Counted from the stretch's first letter, positions 15,305 to 24,948 are shown. The stretch is DNA of 64,000 bases from Candidatus Brocadiaceae bacterium (GCA_012728835.1 JAAYEJ010000012.1:59207-123206), one strand, 5' to 3'. Program-made: numbers and translations. The notes: generated by a model not told the origin, from the letters alone.

Positions 15305-15799
15305 GCCGAGCGGCACGTCCAGGAACTCCGCCACCTTGCGGTATGAGAGCCAGCCCAAATGGAACATCGTCAGGGGGATCCTGTACCTGGGAGGCAGCGA
15401 GTGGACGGCGCCGAGCACGGCATCGGCCAGGTCCTTCTTCTCGGCGATCTCGGGTGGCCCGGGGCGGAAGTCCGGCACGTCCAGGCCGTCCGGCCCCGAG
15501 AGGTGGCCCAGGTGTCTGAAGAGGCCCGGGCGGAAGGCCTTCAGCCAGTTCATGGTCACGCCGAACGTCACGCGCCTCAGCCAGGCGGCGAATCGGGTAT
15601 GGTCCCGGAGCTGATCCAGGTTCGAGTAGGCCCGGATGAAGACTTCCTGCGCGATGTCCTGGGCATCGGCCCAGTGATCTACGATGCTGTACGCCAGGCC
15701 GTAGACGTGCCCCTGGTACCGTGAGACCAGCTCACGATAGGCGTCCTGGTCGCCACTGAGGACTCGGCTTACCAGTTCCGCATCGGTCACATCGGACAT
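15206..15799 (-). pseudogene. ECF sigma factor with a replaced C-terminus
   Basis: Residues 1-166 form a normal ECF sigma factor: region 2 with AYSIVDHWADAQDIAQEVFIRAYSNLDQLRD and FAAWLRRV, and the start of region 4, LPPRYRIPLTMFHLGWLSYRKVAEFLDVPLGT. At that point the usual V-K-S-R-L-H-R-A helix should follow. Instead the frame enters 31 Pro/Ser-rich residues that are the antisense of a signal-peptide gene. The promoter -35 recognition helix is lost, so the protein is probably inactive. The break lies near 15300. Confidence 0.7.
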
Positions 15800-15859
15800 C
15801 GCGCGTACCCTCGATCCGTCTGCGTCGCGGCTCCCTCCGCGGGTCGCCGCCTCCAGGCT

Positions 15860-16135
15860 CTATGACAGCTCGCGGCCGCCGAAGGTTGCACTCGGCAGGG
15901 CGGCTGCCTCGCAGAATGCGGCCGCGGCGGCTCTGCCACGCACGACTTCGTCGAGCACGAGGTCGGCGGGGCCGCCGGTCGTCTCCAGAGCCTTGATACA
16001 CTCGCCGTACGCCTCGGCGCCGACGTAGTGCCGCCCGCCGAAGGAATGCACCGGTTTCGCCTCGTGCAGAGCGACCGCCCGTTCGAGGAGGGTGCGGGCC
16101 GGCGCCCGCCGGTCATTCCGGTTCTTGCGCGCCAA
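15860..16135 (-). CDS. Small hypothetical protein
   Basis: A 91-residue frame starts inside the last codons of the beta-helix gene (23-base overlap). It has a basic N-terminus and then mixed helical sequence including HSFGGRHYVGAEAYGECIKALE. No family is recognised. Coupled overlap with the upstream gene supports translation, but a non-coding frame cannot be excluded. Confidence 0.4.
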   Translation of the reverse strand: MARKNRNDRRAPARTLLERAVALHEAKPVHSFGGRHYVGAEAYGECIKALETTGGPADLVLDEVVRGRAAAAAFCEAAALPSATFGGRELS

Positions 16136-17975
16136 TGTAGCCGATCTCGACCGGACGTCCGCAGCCCTTCGCGATGTCCTCCGGCAGCGGCGCGGCGCTC
16201 CCCACCAGCGCGCTGTTTCTGCGCGGCCGGTAGTCGCGTTCCGCCGCGTTCGCGAAGGAGGGCTCCTCTCCGCCGTCGATGCTCACCGAGGCATCTCCGA
16301 AGCCGGGACAGTCCTCTTTGAAGTCAGCCAATGATCGCCAGTTGACTCTCTTCTTCCCCTCAACGGCGCCGAGCACCAGATGCTCAGGGGTACTCGGGTT
16401 CGGGCGGTAGTAGACGTTGTGATCGGACCGGGTGACCATGGCCGTGGCCTTGTCCTTGCCGAAAGCGACCTGCTCCGGCCAAGCCACCACTCCCGCATCA
16501 ACAAGCGCCTTCCCGCTGCTGCCGGAGATGACATTGTTCACGACCTCGTTGTCGTAGGTGTCCCACAGCCAGCCGGGCATGGTCGCTCTGGCATCGTAGC
16601 TCGCGCGGCTGATCTTCCGGTCCGGGTTGTTCTGCCTGTCGTTGTCCATGATCCTCACGTTCAGGCCATTGTCTACGATCGTGTTGTTGTATACCCGGAT
16701 CCTCATCCCTCCGGAGATCCGAACGCCAATGGTATTGCCGTACACAGTGTTGAAGGCGAAGACGTTGTCCAGCGAAATCTCATTGTAGAGACCAACGCCC
16801 TTGTTATGGCGTGAGATGTTGTCATAGACCAGGGCCCCGCTCACGTTGATGTCAATCCACAGGCCGGTGGCGTCGTTGTGTTCCAGGATGTTGTGGCGGA
16901 AGGTCAGGCGTTTGGTATCCAAATTCGTGACCTTGATCCCTGCGGCATCCCAGGATTTGCTGAAATGCTCCTGGTTGTTGTGCGAGAAGACACAGTTTTC
17001 GATCAGCACATCGGGCGACGCGCTCATGCCCATGCCGCTGTTGGCGTTGCATGAAAACACGCAGCCGCGGATCACGGAGTTGGCCGCCCTATGCAGCGCG
17101 AAGCCATAGCCCCCATTCCGGACGAAAGCACAGCCTTCCACCGTCCGGCGCGGCCCCCGCAAGGACGCGCCCTGCGTGGCGTAATGCATGAAGCCGATGC
17201 CGCGAAGCGTCAGATAGGCCGGGCCGTCATCGTTGGTGGCAAGGCCCCTTCTATAGACAGTCGCTTCCACTTTCTTCCCTTCCGGGTTGTCGCCCAGCCA
17301 GAGCTTCTTGTTCGTTGCGTCGACACAGAACGTCCCGGGGGCGACTTCCGCAACCGACGCCACCTGGGCGAGCGGGGCGTTGTCAACAAACACCATGTCG
17401 CCATACCCGGCGAGCGGGTACTCAGGGACAACAAACAGGCTGTCGGAGGGGTAGATGACAAACGAATGCTCCCAGCCGTCCTTGACCCACTTGTCGCCTT
17501 CGGTGCGCCATTCGGCCGCCGGGATCACTCGGCTTCCCTTGAACCAGACCTGCTCATTGCCCTCCCTGCTGCGGTACGGTTGTATGGTGAGACTCTTCCT
17601 GATGGTCAAGTCACCCGTCCGGTATTCGCCGCCCCTCAAGACCAGGATGGAACCGTCGTCCGCCGTGGCCAGCGCATGCTTGATGTTCCAGGGGCGTTCG
17701 AGGCTGTTTTCGGCGCTCGCCGTGCCCTCGGGCGAAACGTAATACACTCTCCCCTCGGTTGGGTACTCGATGTTCGGCAAGGTAAAGCTGAGCGGAGGGG
17801 AGGCACCGGCCCCCGGCGTGCGCGATACCGCACCTTGCCCGATCGCGGCCCCGGCCAGGTCTGGTTGGGCATGCGCGAATGCCGACAGACTCACGGCGAA
17901 AAGGCCCAAGAGGACGATGGCCAGCGCGGCTTCATGCACGCCGCCAACGCCTTTGACATCGGTCAACTTCGCCAT
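16113..17975 (-). CDS. Secreted right-handed parallel beta-helix protein
   Basis: The 620-residue protein has a signal peptide (about 1-36) and a DUF1565-like start (YYVSPEGTASAENSLERPW). A central region of repeated N/G/V-rich coils follows, for example IENCVFSHNN, LTFRHNILEHNDATG, VYDNISRHNKGVG and VYNNTIVDNG. This is the pattern of pectate-lyase-like or NosD-like beta-helices that bind or cleave polysaccharide outside the cytoplasm. The catalytic type cannot be read from the sequence. Base composition is visibly less GC-rich than its neighbours, which may reflect beta-helix codon demand or recent transfer. Confidence 0.78.
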   Translation of the reverse strand: MAKLTDVKGVGGVHEAALAIVLLGLFAVSLSAFAHAQPDLAGAAIGQGAVSRTPGAGASPPLSFTLPNIEYPTEGRVYYVSPEGTASAENSLERPWNIKHALATADDGSILVLRGGEYRTGDLTIRKSLTIQPYRSREGNEQVWFKGSRVIPAAEWRTEGDKWVKDGWEHSFVIYPSDSLFVVPEYPLAGYGDMVFVDNAPLAQVASVAEVAPGTFCVDATNKKLWLGDNPEGKKVEATVYRRGLATNDDGPAYLTLRGIGFMHYATQGASLRGPRRTVEGCAFVRNGGYGFALHRAANSVIRGCVFSCNANSGMGMSASPDVLIENCVFSHNNQEHFSKSWDAAGIKVTNLDTKRLTFRHNILEHNDATGLWIDINVSGALVYDNISRHNKGVGLYNEISLDNVFAFNTVYGNTIGVRISGGMRIRVYNNTIVDNGLNVRIMDNDRQNNPDRKISRASYDARATMPGWLWDTYDNEVVNNVISGSSGKALVDAGVVAWPEQVAFGKDKATAMVTRSDHNVYYRPNPSTPEHLVLGAVEGKKRVNWRSLADFKEDCPGFGDASVSIDGGEEPSFANAAERDYRPRRNSALVGSAAPLPEDIAKGCGRPVEIGYIGAQEPE

Positions 17976-18251
17976 CAGACATCCTCCGCAGCCGAGTGAC
18001 CTCGGAACACTTCTACTGCCGCCGGGATCAGGATGACGCCGGACAACTCCCCGTGCACGTGCACAGCGCGATTGCCGGCACCGTGAAGTGCTACGCGGGA
18101 GTCATGCCGGAGGCGCTCCGGGACGCGCAGGCCCGTCTTCCCTTCGGGAAGGCGATCAGGGACGTCACATGTCCGTCACACGGCCCTGACGAAGGTGTTG
18201 CGGCGCCTGAGAGGCCCAGGATCGTAAAACTTCATACAGTAACCGGTTAGG
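17976..18251. other. Spacer without a supported gene
   Basis: These 276 bases lie between the beta-helix gene and tRNA-Leu. A short plus-strand frame contains QLPVHVHSAIAGTV, faintly like an electron-transport or lipoyl-type motif, but it is too short to call. The beta-helix promoter should be here. Confidence 0.4.
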
Positions 18252-18342
18252 TGGTGGGCGAGGAGGGGATCGAACCCTCACGGCCCGCGGGCGGGCCACT
18301 GGATTTTAAGTCCAGAGCGTCTGCCGATTCCGCCACTCGCCC
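18252..18342 (-). tRNA. tRNA-Leu (anticodon TAA)
   Basis: On the minus strand the sequence folds as a class II tRNA. The acceptor GGGCGAG pairs with CTCGCCC, the discriminator is A and CCA is encoded. The anticodon arm is CTGGA-CTTAAAA-TCCAG with anticodon TAA. A long variable arm (CCCGC/GCGGG) and a T-arm with GGTTCGATCC follow. The long variable arm and anticodon agree on leucine (UUA codons). Confidence 0.96.
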
Positions 18343-18412
18343 GGCTTGCCGTGCGACCACACGGCCCGTCATTCCAGGGCGTTCCGTGTCCGGCGCAGGT
18401 GCGACGGGCCCG

Positions 18413-19114
18413 TCAGTCGAACGTCGTCTCTGCACTCCGCAGGGGCTCCTGCATGCCGGCGGCCCGGTGCGACTTCCTGTGCAGGCGGAGGTCCACGACC
18501 GTCTTGAGGACGATGAGGACGACCAGCAGGCCCACGGACGAGCCCAGCGCCACCACCAAGAACGCGCCCGCCAGGATGGTCACATGCATCAGCATGATGC
18601 GCCCGTAGGGCCGAATCATGGCCTCGGCGATGTTCAGCGTCCTGTACTCGCCGCCCTGCAGGTAGTTCTGAATGAACGAGATCCCGTGGCTGACGAACAG
18701 CCCGAACAGCGGCCAGGCGATCCCCGGCGGCAGGTTCCGCCACAGGTGAGCGAAGGGGCCGCCGTGCATGAAGGGACCGTCCCGCCCGATCCCGAGGAGT
18801 GTGACCAGGAACACGCCGTGGACCAGGCAGAACATGCCGAAGTGCACGCAGAAGAAGGGGATGGCGAACAGCTTCCCCAGGTGGTGCGCCGGTTCGTCGG
18901 CCGAAAGGAAGGCCATCCTCAGCACGGTGTAGAAGCCCACGACGAGGTTCTCGGCCCAGTACAGCAGCACGACGGCGCGGGCGTCCCAGTCCAGCGCCAG
19001 CACGCCCGCCAGGGGGACGAGGTTCACGACGATCAGTGCCGCGGCCGACAGCCTGCCCCCCGCCGGTCCGGCGCCTGCTGCATCTGCCGCCTCGCTGTGG
19101 GGTCCATCGGCCAT
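18413..19114 (-). CDS. DUF6498-family membrane protein
   Basis: The 233-residue protein has about six membrane helices. The motif VLLYWAENLVVGFYTVLRM, and later GISFIQNYLQGGEYR, are typical of DUF6498 proteins, whose function is not established. An Ala/Gly-rich N-terminus precedes the first helix, and the C-terminus is basic. It stands between tRNA-Leu and an AEC transporter on the same strand. Confidence 0.65.
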   Translation of the reverse strand: MADGPHSEAADAAGAGPAGGRLSAAALIVVNLVPLAGVLALDWDARAVVLLYWAENLVVGFYTVLRMAFLSADEPAHHLGKLFAIPFFCVHFGMFCLVHGVFLVTLLGIGRDGPFMHGGPFAHLWRNLPPGIAWPLFGLFVSHGISFIQNYLQGGEYRTLNIAEAMIRPYGRIMLMHVTILAGAFLVVALGSSVGLLVVLIVLKTVVDLRLHRKSHRAAGMQEPLRSAETTFD

Positions 19115-19199
19115 GAGGGTCCTCCTTTCTGCTGTCCGGCCGGGAGCCTACCCGGTGCGGGGGCAGGGAGTCAAGGTGCACAGCCCGGCCGCGGGGCGG

Positions 19200-20159
19200 T
19201 CACGGCAGGATGAGGAGCCACATCGGGATGGTCAGCACGGCGGTGATCGTGCTCACCACCAGCAGGCCGGCGATGAGGTCTCCGTCGGCGTTCATCTCGC
19301 GGCCCAGCACGTAGGACGTGACGGCCAGGGGGCTGCCCATCAGCAGCACCGTGGTGCCGACGGCCGCCCCGGGCATGCCCGGGAAGAGCAGCCGACACCC
19401 CAGGAGGGCCACCAGGGGCATCAGGAGCAGCTTCCCGGCTGAGCAGGCGGCCATCAGGAACATGTGCCCGTGCACGTAGCGCAGGCGCAGGGAGGCCCCG
19501 ACGGCGATCAGCGCCAGAGGCAGCGACATGCTCTCGAGCATCCGCAGCGTCCGCACGCCGATGTCGACGGCCGCCGAGAGCAGGACCGACCGGCCCACCA
19601 GGTCTGCCAGTGCGAACTGCTGCACGGCGCCCGAGACCAGAACGCCCACGAGCGCGGCGATGATGCTCGGGTTCAGAAGGGCGGCGCGCAGAGCCCGCCA
19701 CCGCCACCGGGCGCCGGCCTGACCGCCCGCCAGGAGCGAGACGCTGAGCACCACCATCAGCGGGAACATGAACGCGTTGACGATGGCCGCGTAGCGCAGC
19801 CCCTCGCTGCCGTACGCGCTCCGGGCCAGGGGGATGCCCAGGTAGGCCGTGTTGGCGAAGAACGTGCTGAGCAGCACCGGTCCGCGCAGCCCGGCGGCCA
19901 GCCGCGACGTGAACGGCCGGAAGACCGCCAGCACCCCCGCAATGGCCAGGACGGACGTCACCACAACGCCCGGCACGAACAGCTCGCGAAAGCCCGAGGA
20001 CGCCACGTGCAGGAAGATGATGGCGGGCAGGGCGAACAGGTAGACGAAGCGCGAGAGGAAGGCGTGGCTCGTGTCGTCGATGAACCCGACGCGCCGCAGC
20101 AGCGCCCCCAGCCCGATCATGGCGAACACGGGCAGGCAGATCGTCAGCACTTCGAGCAT
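19200..20159 (-). CDS. AEC-family (auxin efflux carrier-like) transporter
   Basis: The 319-residue protein starts MLEVLTICLPVFAMIGLGALLRRVGFID, the usual N-terminus of AEC permeases. It shows ten membrane helices in two groups of five. Conserved half-repeat features include LPAIIFLHVASSG and FFANTAYLGIPLA. AEC proteins export organic anions such as malate or malonate; the substrate here is unknown. ATG 20159 is chosen over the upstream Met because the first helix begins right there. Confidence 0.8.
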   Translation of the reverse strand: MLEVLTICLPVFAMIGLGALLRRVGFIDDTSHAFLSRFVYLFALPAIIFLHVASSGFRELFVPGVVVTSVLAIAGVLAVFRPFTSRLAAGLRGPVLLSTFFANTAYLGIPLARSAYGSEGLRYAAIVNAFMFPLMVVLSVSLLAGGQAGARWRWRALRAALLNPSIIAALVGVLVSGAVQQFALADLVGRSVLLSAAVDIGVRTLRMLESMSLPLALIAVGASLRLRYVHGHMFLMAACSAGKLLLMPLVALLGCRLLFPGMPGAAVGTTVLLMGSPLAVTSYVLGREMNADGDLIAGLLVVSTITAVLTIPMWLLILP

Positions 20160-20293
20160 GCCTGTCCGTTCCCGTCCTCGGGCATCCGCAGCGGGAGCGC
20201 CGAGCCGAAGTGGCGGCGCAACACGGCGCACAGCATAGCGCATGCCCGCCCGGGGCGCCAATGCCCGGACGCCCCCGCGCCATACCCGGTCGG

Positions 20294-22084
20294 CTACTCC
20301 CCGACGGCTCCCAGGGGGACCGTGCGCAGTGCCTCCCGTGCGTCCGTGATGCCGGCCCGCACGTAGGCGGCCGCCCGGTCACGCATGGTGACCAGGCCGC
20401 TCTCGGCCGCTACGTTCCGGAACTCTGAGGCCGGCGCGCCCTTCAGGATCAGTTCGCGTGCGACCGCTCCGAACGGCAGCACCTCGAACGCGCCGACGCG
20501 GCCGCGGTAGCCCGAGTAGTCGCATTCGGCGCAGGCGGCGGGTTCGTAGGCCTCCAGCCCGGGCTCCAGCCCGAGCAGCCGGGCTTCCTTCTCAAGCACT
20601 TCCGCCGGCCGGCGGCACGCCTCGCACAGCCTGCGCATCAGTCGCTGGGCGACGACCAGGCGCAGGTTCGAGGCCAGCACGTAGGCAGGCGCGCCCATGT
20701 GCAGCAGCCGCACCGGGGCCGAGGGGGCGTCGTCCGCCTGCATGGCCGCCAGTGTGAGGGCGCCGCTCAGTGCGCTCTGCATGGCGATGTGCAGCGTGTC
20801 GGTGTCGCGGATCTCCCCGACGACCAGCACGTCGGGGTCGTGCCGCAGCACGGACCGCAGGACGTTGCCCGCCGTCATCTTGGTGGGCCCGTGCAGCTCG
20901 ATCTGGGTGACGTTGGCGAACTTGTGTTCGGCCGGGTCCTCGATCGTGATCACGTGGCGGTCGATGCGGTCGATCTCCCGCAGGGCGGCATAGAGCGTGG
21001 TCGTCTTGCCCGCGCCGGTGGGGCCGGTGACGAGGACCAGGCCCTCGGGGCGGTTCACGGCGTCGAGGAGCATGTCCAACTGCTCCTCGGACAGCCCGAG
21101 TGCGTCGAGCCGGCCGGGGCGGTCGCCTTCGCCCAGCAGGCGCAGCGATACGTGCTCGCCCAGAACCGTGGGAACGGAGGCCACGCGGATGTCGCGATGC
21201 TTCAGCGAGGGCGTCTCCCATTCGAAGTGGCCGTCCTGCGCGGCGCGCTGCTCGGCGATGTCCATGCCGGCCTCGACCTTGATGCGGTTGACCAGGCCGC
21301 GGTAGTGCTCCGGCTCCAGCTTCGGCCCCATGGCCATGATGCCGTCGACCCGGTAGCGCACGTGGCAGGGATCGCCCGGCTGCAGGTGGATGTCAGAGGC
21401 GCGCAGCCGATCGGCTTCCTCGAGCATGTTGGCCAGGAAGGCCGAACCCGTCGACGCCCCCGATTCCTGCACCGATATGGTGCCGTAAAGGAAGCGGATG
21501 GCGCTCATCACGTCCCGCATGGGAGCGTAGTGCAGTTGCACGGGGTGTCCGAACTCCTTGCGCAGCGTGTCGAGCGTCTGGCGTCCGTGCCACCGCGACG
21601 TGGCCAGGTGCACGGTGTCGGTCCCCGGGTCGAACCGGAACGGGGCGATCCGCAGCTCCTGCGCGATGCCCCGGGGCAGGGCGGCAACAAGGTCGTGGTC
21701 GATCTGAATGTGCCGCAGGTCGTAGAACATCGGCAGACTGCGCAGGCGCTTCAGGTCTTCACCGGACGGGGCCGACAGGTCGACGGCGGCCTCGTGCGAG
21801 AAGTCCGTCGATCCGTCCCGGCGGCACCAGGACGCGCTGCCGTGCACCCGGGCGGGTTCACTCAGGCCGAAGCCGCTCACGATCAGCTCCAGGCGGGCAT
21901 GGGCCTCCAGCTGCTCGTTGACGGCGATGCGCGCGCTGCTGGTGCTGATGTCCAGAATGGCCGCCCGGCGCTCCTTGCCGTGCCCTCCGCTTCCGCCCAG
22001 GACGCGATAGGTACACCCGGTTTCGTTCGCCTCTCGCTTGGCGACGGTCCGCTTCGAGCCTTCGTCTTTCTTGCGCTTACTCAT
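20294..22084 (-). CDS. PilZ-GspE fusion ATPase
   Basis: The 596-residue protein has an N-terminal PilZ-like domain (about 35-105; RRAAILDISTSSARI, with Ser where the PilZ Gly is expected). A GspE/MshE N-terminal domain (about 120-205) and a GspE ATPase (about 215-590) follow. Walker A is GPTGAGKTT, the Asp box TIEDPAEHK and Walker B VVGEIRD, all intact. The usual TGHL and TLHTN histidines are changed to SGAL and AMQAD. Two C-x-x-C pairs are present. PilZ suggests control by cyclic di-GMP, but its RxxxR motif is weak. No pilin, GspF or secretin gene is nearby. Confidence 0.78.
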   Translation of the reverse strand: MSKRKKDEGSKRTVAKREANETGCTYRVLGGSGGHGKERRAAILDISTSSARIAVNEQLEAHARLELIVSGFGLSEPARVHGSASWCRRDGSTDFSHEAAVDLSAPSGEDLKRLRSLPMFYDLRHIQIDHDLVAALPRGIAQELRIAPFRFDPGTDTVHLATSRWHGRQTLDTLRKEFGHPVQLHYAPMRDVMSAIRFLYGTISVQESGASTGSAFLANMLEEADRLRASDIHLQPGDPCHVRYRVDGIMAMGPKLEPEHYRGLVNRIKVEAGMDIAEQRAAQDGHFEWETPSLKHRDIRVASVPTVLGEHVSLRLLGEGDRPGRLDALGLSEEQLDMLLDAVNRPEGLVLVTGPTGAGKTTTLYAALREIDRIDRHVITIEDPAEHKFANVTQIELHGPTKMTAGNVLRSVLRHDPDVLVVGEIRDTDTLHIAMQSALSGALTLAAMQADDAPSAPVRLLHMGAPAYVLASNLRLVVAQRLMRRLCEACRRPAEVLEKEARLLGLEPGLEAYEPAACAECDYSGYRGRVGAFEVLPFGAVARELILKGAPASEFRNVAAESGLVTMRDRAAAYVRAGITDAREALRTVPLGAVGE

Positions 22085-22298
22085 CTTTCCCCCTCGGCGC
22101 AGAAGTACAGTAGTGTCCTCGAACCCTTCGCTGTGGCCTCAGCCGGCCAGAACGCCCCCCGATCGGCTCGTGATTGCCCGCGTTGATGCGCGCGCGCGCG
22201 TGCGCCCCCGGCCCGCCGCGGCCCGGACGCCCCACACCTTCGATGCTACCGGGCCTGCCCTGCGAGGTCAAGTCGTTCCGGCCCGTCGGCGGCCGTCG

Positions 22299-23786
22299 TC
22301 AGGGGGTGCGGAGGTGGTGGTCCGTGGCGCTCTGGAAGGCGTGGGCGGCGCGCAGAAGGGTGGCATCGGCCCAGTGCGTGGCCATCAGTTGCACGCCGAT
22401 GGGCAGGCCCGACCGGGTGAAGCCGCACGGCACCGAGATGCCGCAGATGCCGGCCAGGTTGCAGGGGATGGTGAAGATATCGCTCATGTACATCGCCAGC
22501 GGGTCGGCGGCCCTCTCGCCGGTGTGGAACGCCCTCTGCGGGGCCGTGGGGCCGAGGACGACGTCGACCTGCTCGAAGGCGCGGTCGAAGTCCTCCTTGA
22601 TGAGGCGGCGCACGCGGGCGGCCTTCAGGAAGTAGGCGTCGTAGTAGCCGGCGCTCAGCGCGTAGGTGCCCAGCATGATGCGGCGCTTGACCTCGTCGCC
22701 GAAACCCTCCTCGCGCGTCTTCGCGTACATGTCGACCATGTCGGAGAAGCCGGCGCTGCGGTGGCCGTACTTGACGCCGTCGAAGCGGGCCAGGTTCGAG
22801 CTGGCCTCGGCGGTGGCCAGCACGTAGTAGGTGGCCAGGGCGTAGCTGGACAGCAGCCCGTCCTGGGCGTCGATGCGGCTGTGGGGCAGGGAGATGTCGA
22901 CGAACCGGACGCCGAGCGTCTCGAACGTGCGGCGCGCCTCGTCGACGGCGGCCGAGACCTCGGGGTCCATGCCCTCGGAGAGGAAGAACTCGCGCGGCAG
23001 GCCGAACGTCATGCCGTCGACGCCCGCGTCGATCTGCGCCAGGTAGTCGTCCGGCTCCGTGCGGGCGCAGGTCGAGTCGCGCTCGTCCGGCGCGGCGATG
23101 GCCTGCAGCAGCAGGGCGGCGTCGCGGGCCGTGCGTGCGAACGGGCCGACCTGATCCAGCGAACTGGCGAAGGCGATCACCCCGTAGCGGCTGACGCGTC
23201 CATACGTGGGCTTCAGTCCGACGACGCCGCAGAGGGCGGCCGGCTGGCGGATGGAGCCGCCCGTGTCGCTGCCGAGCGCCAGCGGCGCCATGCCGGCGGC
23301 CACGGCCGCGGCACTGCCCCCGCTGGAGCCGCCCGGGATGCGGGCGGGGTCCCAGGGGTTCTTCGTGATCTTGAACGCGCTGTTCTCGGTCGAGGACCCC
23401 ATGGCGAACTCGTCCATGTTGGCCTTGCCGATGATCACCGCGTCCTCGGCCAGCAGCCGTTCGACGACGTGCGCGTCGTAGGGCGGGACGAAGCCGGCCA
23501 GCATCTTCGCCCCGCACGTCGTGCGGACCCCGCGCGTGCAGATGTTGTCCTTGAGGGCGACCGGCACGCCGGCGAGCATGCCGAGCGGGGCGCCGGCCGC
23601 GCGGCGTGCGTCCAGCGTGCGCGCACGCTCCCGGGCCTGCTCGTCCAGGACGGTCAGGAACGCGTCCACCCGGGGCTCGCGTTCGGCGATCCGATCCAGA
23701 TGCTCGCGGACGATGTCCTCGGCGCTGCGCGCGCCGCTGGCGAACTGCTCGCGCAGCAGAGACGCGGTCGGCAGGGTGTCCTTCAT
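22299..23786 (-). CDS. gatA: Asp/Glu-tRNA amidotransferase subunit A
   Basis: The 495-residue amidase-signature protein should amidate misacylated Glu-tRNA(Gln) or Asp-tRNA(Asn) with GatB and GatC. The Ser-cisSer-Lys triad is visible: Lys in VALKDNICTRG, Ser in GGSSGGSAAAVAAG and Ser in LGSDTGGSIRQPA. Length and sequence through YGRVSRYGVIAFASSLDQ are typical of GatA rather than of general amidases. gatC and gatB are not adjacent. The oxidoreductase gene ends 52 bases upstream on the same strand. Confidence 0.93.
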   Translation of the reverse strand: MKDTLPTASLLREQFASGARSAEDIVREHLDRIAEREPRVDAFLTVLDEQARERARTLDARRAAGAPLGMLAGVPVALKDNICTRGVRTTCGAKMLAGFVPPYDAHVVERLLAEDAVIIGKANMDEFAMGSSTENSAFKITKNPWDPARIPGGSSGGSAAAVAAGMAPLALGSDTGGSIRQPAALCGVVGLKPTYGRVSRYGVIAFASSLDQVGPFARTARDAALLLQAIAAPDERDSTCARTEPDDYLAQIDAGVDGMTFGLPREFFLSEGMDPEVSAAVDEARRTFETLGVRFVDISLPHSRIDAQDGLLSSYALATYYVLATAEASSNLARFDGVKYGHRSAGFSDMVDMYAKTREEGFGDEVKRRIMLGTYALSAGYYDAYFLKAARVRRLIKEDFDRAFEQVDVVLGPTAPQRAFHTGERAADPLAMYMSDIFTIPCNLAGICGISVPCGFTRSGLPIGVQLMATHWADATLLRAAHAFQSATDHHLRTP

Positions 23787-23838
23787 GTCGCCCCCCGGCT
23801 GAGGTCGTGGAGTCGGGCCCGGCGCTCGGCGCGCGCCT

Positions 23839-24879
23839 CTACGCGTACAGATGGTCCACCAGGGGCAGGGCGATCTTCTGGCCGGTCAGCACGGACAGCT
23901 TGGCGGCCTCGACGACTTCCTGCGCGTTGTGCGACACCTCGGGGCTGCACGGGCCCTCGATGGGCTCGCCGGTGCGCACGGAGTGGATGAAGAACTCCGG
24001 CCCGTTGCGGCGGGGCGCCTGCAGGGGCGCCGGCTCGATCACGCGCCCGTCCGGCTCGGCCTTGCTGTAGCGCGTCACCGCGCTGCGGCCGGCGATCAGC
24101 ACCGCCTCGGTTCCGTAGAGGATCACGTCGTGCGGCGGCTTGTACGGGATCGGCTCCGTCCAGGTCGTCTCGATCACCGCGTTGGCGTCGTGGTACTCCA
24201 GCGCGACGACCGCGTTGTCGTCCACGGCGATGTACTGCTTGACCAGCCGCCCGGCGATGGCGATGACGGCCGTGGGCCGCCCGATGAAGAGCCGCGCCAG
24301 GTTGGCGCCGTAGCCCAGGTAATCGACCAGCGCCCCGCCGCCGTTCTCGAACGGGTCGTAGAGCCATTCGTAGAAGTGCGGATCGCAGCCGAACTCCTTG
24401 GGGCCGCAGTGGCCGCCGCGCCACTTCATCTGCCAGACGCGGCCGATGTCGCCCTGGCGCACGAGGTCCAGCGCGCACAGGATCACCGGGCTCCAGGCGA
24501 TGGGCCAGTTGATCATCAGTTGCACGCCCGCCTTGCGCGCCGCCACCAGCATGCGGTCGGCCACGGCCAGGTCGCTGGCCATCGGCTTCTCGCTCATGAT
24601 GTGCAGGCCGCGCTCGGCCGCCATCTCCACCAGGTCGCCGCGCCCGCGGTTCGTGCCGTAGACGAGAACGGCGTCCATCGGCTGCGTGTCCAGCAGTTCC
24701 TCGTAGTCGTCTGTTGCGAACTCGGCGCCCGTCTGCTCGCGAAAGCGGTTCAGGAGCGCCTCGTGGGGGTCGGCGGCGCCGACGACCTCGACGCCCTCCA
24801 CCTGCTGAAGCTGCTTCAGCATGCCCCAGACATGGTCGTGCACGAGGCCCAGAACGCCGACCTTTACCCTGTCAGCCAT
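23839..24879 (-). CDS. Gfo/Idh/MocA-family oxidoreductase
   Basis: The 346-residue protein has an N-terminal Rossmann fold (VKVGVLGLVHDHVWGMLKQL) and the family motif HIMSEKPMA. An alpha/beta domain follows, with a GGGALVDYLGYG loop near the substrate site. NAD(P)-dependent oxidation of a sugar or polyol is the family activity; the substrate is unknown. The dinucleotide loop reads GLVHDH rather than GxGxxG, as in some family branches. It forms a same-strand run with the SGNH hydrolase and gatA. Confidence 0.82.
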   Translation of the reverse strand: MADRVKVGVLGLVHDHVWGMLKQLQQVEGVEVVGAADPHEALLNRFREQTGAEFATDDYEELLDTQPMDAVLVYGTNRGRGDLVEMAAERGLHIMSEKPMASDLAVADRMLVAARKAGVQLMINWPIAWSPVILCALDLVRQGDIGRVWQMKWRGGHCGPKEFGCDPHFYEWLYDPFENGGGALVDYLGYGANLARLFIGRPTAVIAIAGRLVKQYIAVDDNAVVALEYHDANAVIETTWTEPIPYKPPHDVILYGTEAVLIAGRSAVTRYSKAEPDGRVIEPAPLQAPRRNGPEFFIHSVRTGEPIEGPCSPEVSHNAQEVVEAAKLSVLTGQKIALPLVDHLYA

Positions 24880-24948
24880 CGGTCTTCTTCCTCACGGAGG
24901 GAAAACGGGCGGATTCGCACCGCCATTCTACGGCCCGCGCGAGGAGTT

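Noticed and set aside
17996..18250. Possible small gene with QLPVHVHSAIAGTV before tRNA-Leu
   Set aside because: The resemblance to a lipoyl or RnfC-like motif is a single short stretch with no supporting start site or domain.
20699..24000. Very long plus-strand frames opposite the PilZ-GspE and gatA genes
   Set aside because: Both minus-strand genes are certain by motif. The plus frames have no domain content and typical shadow composition.
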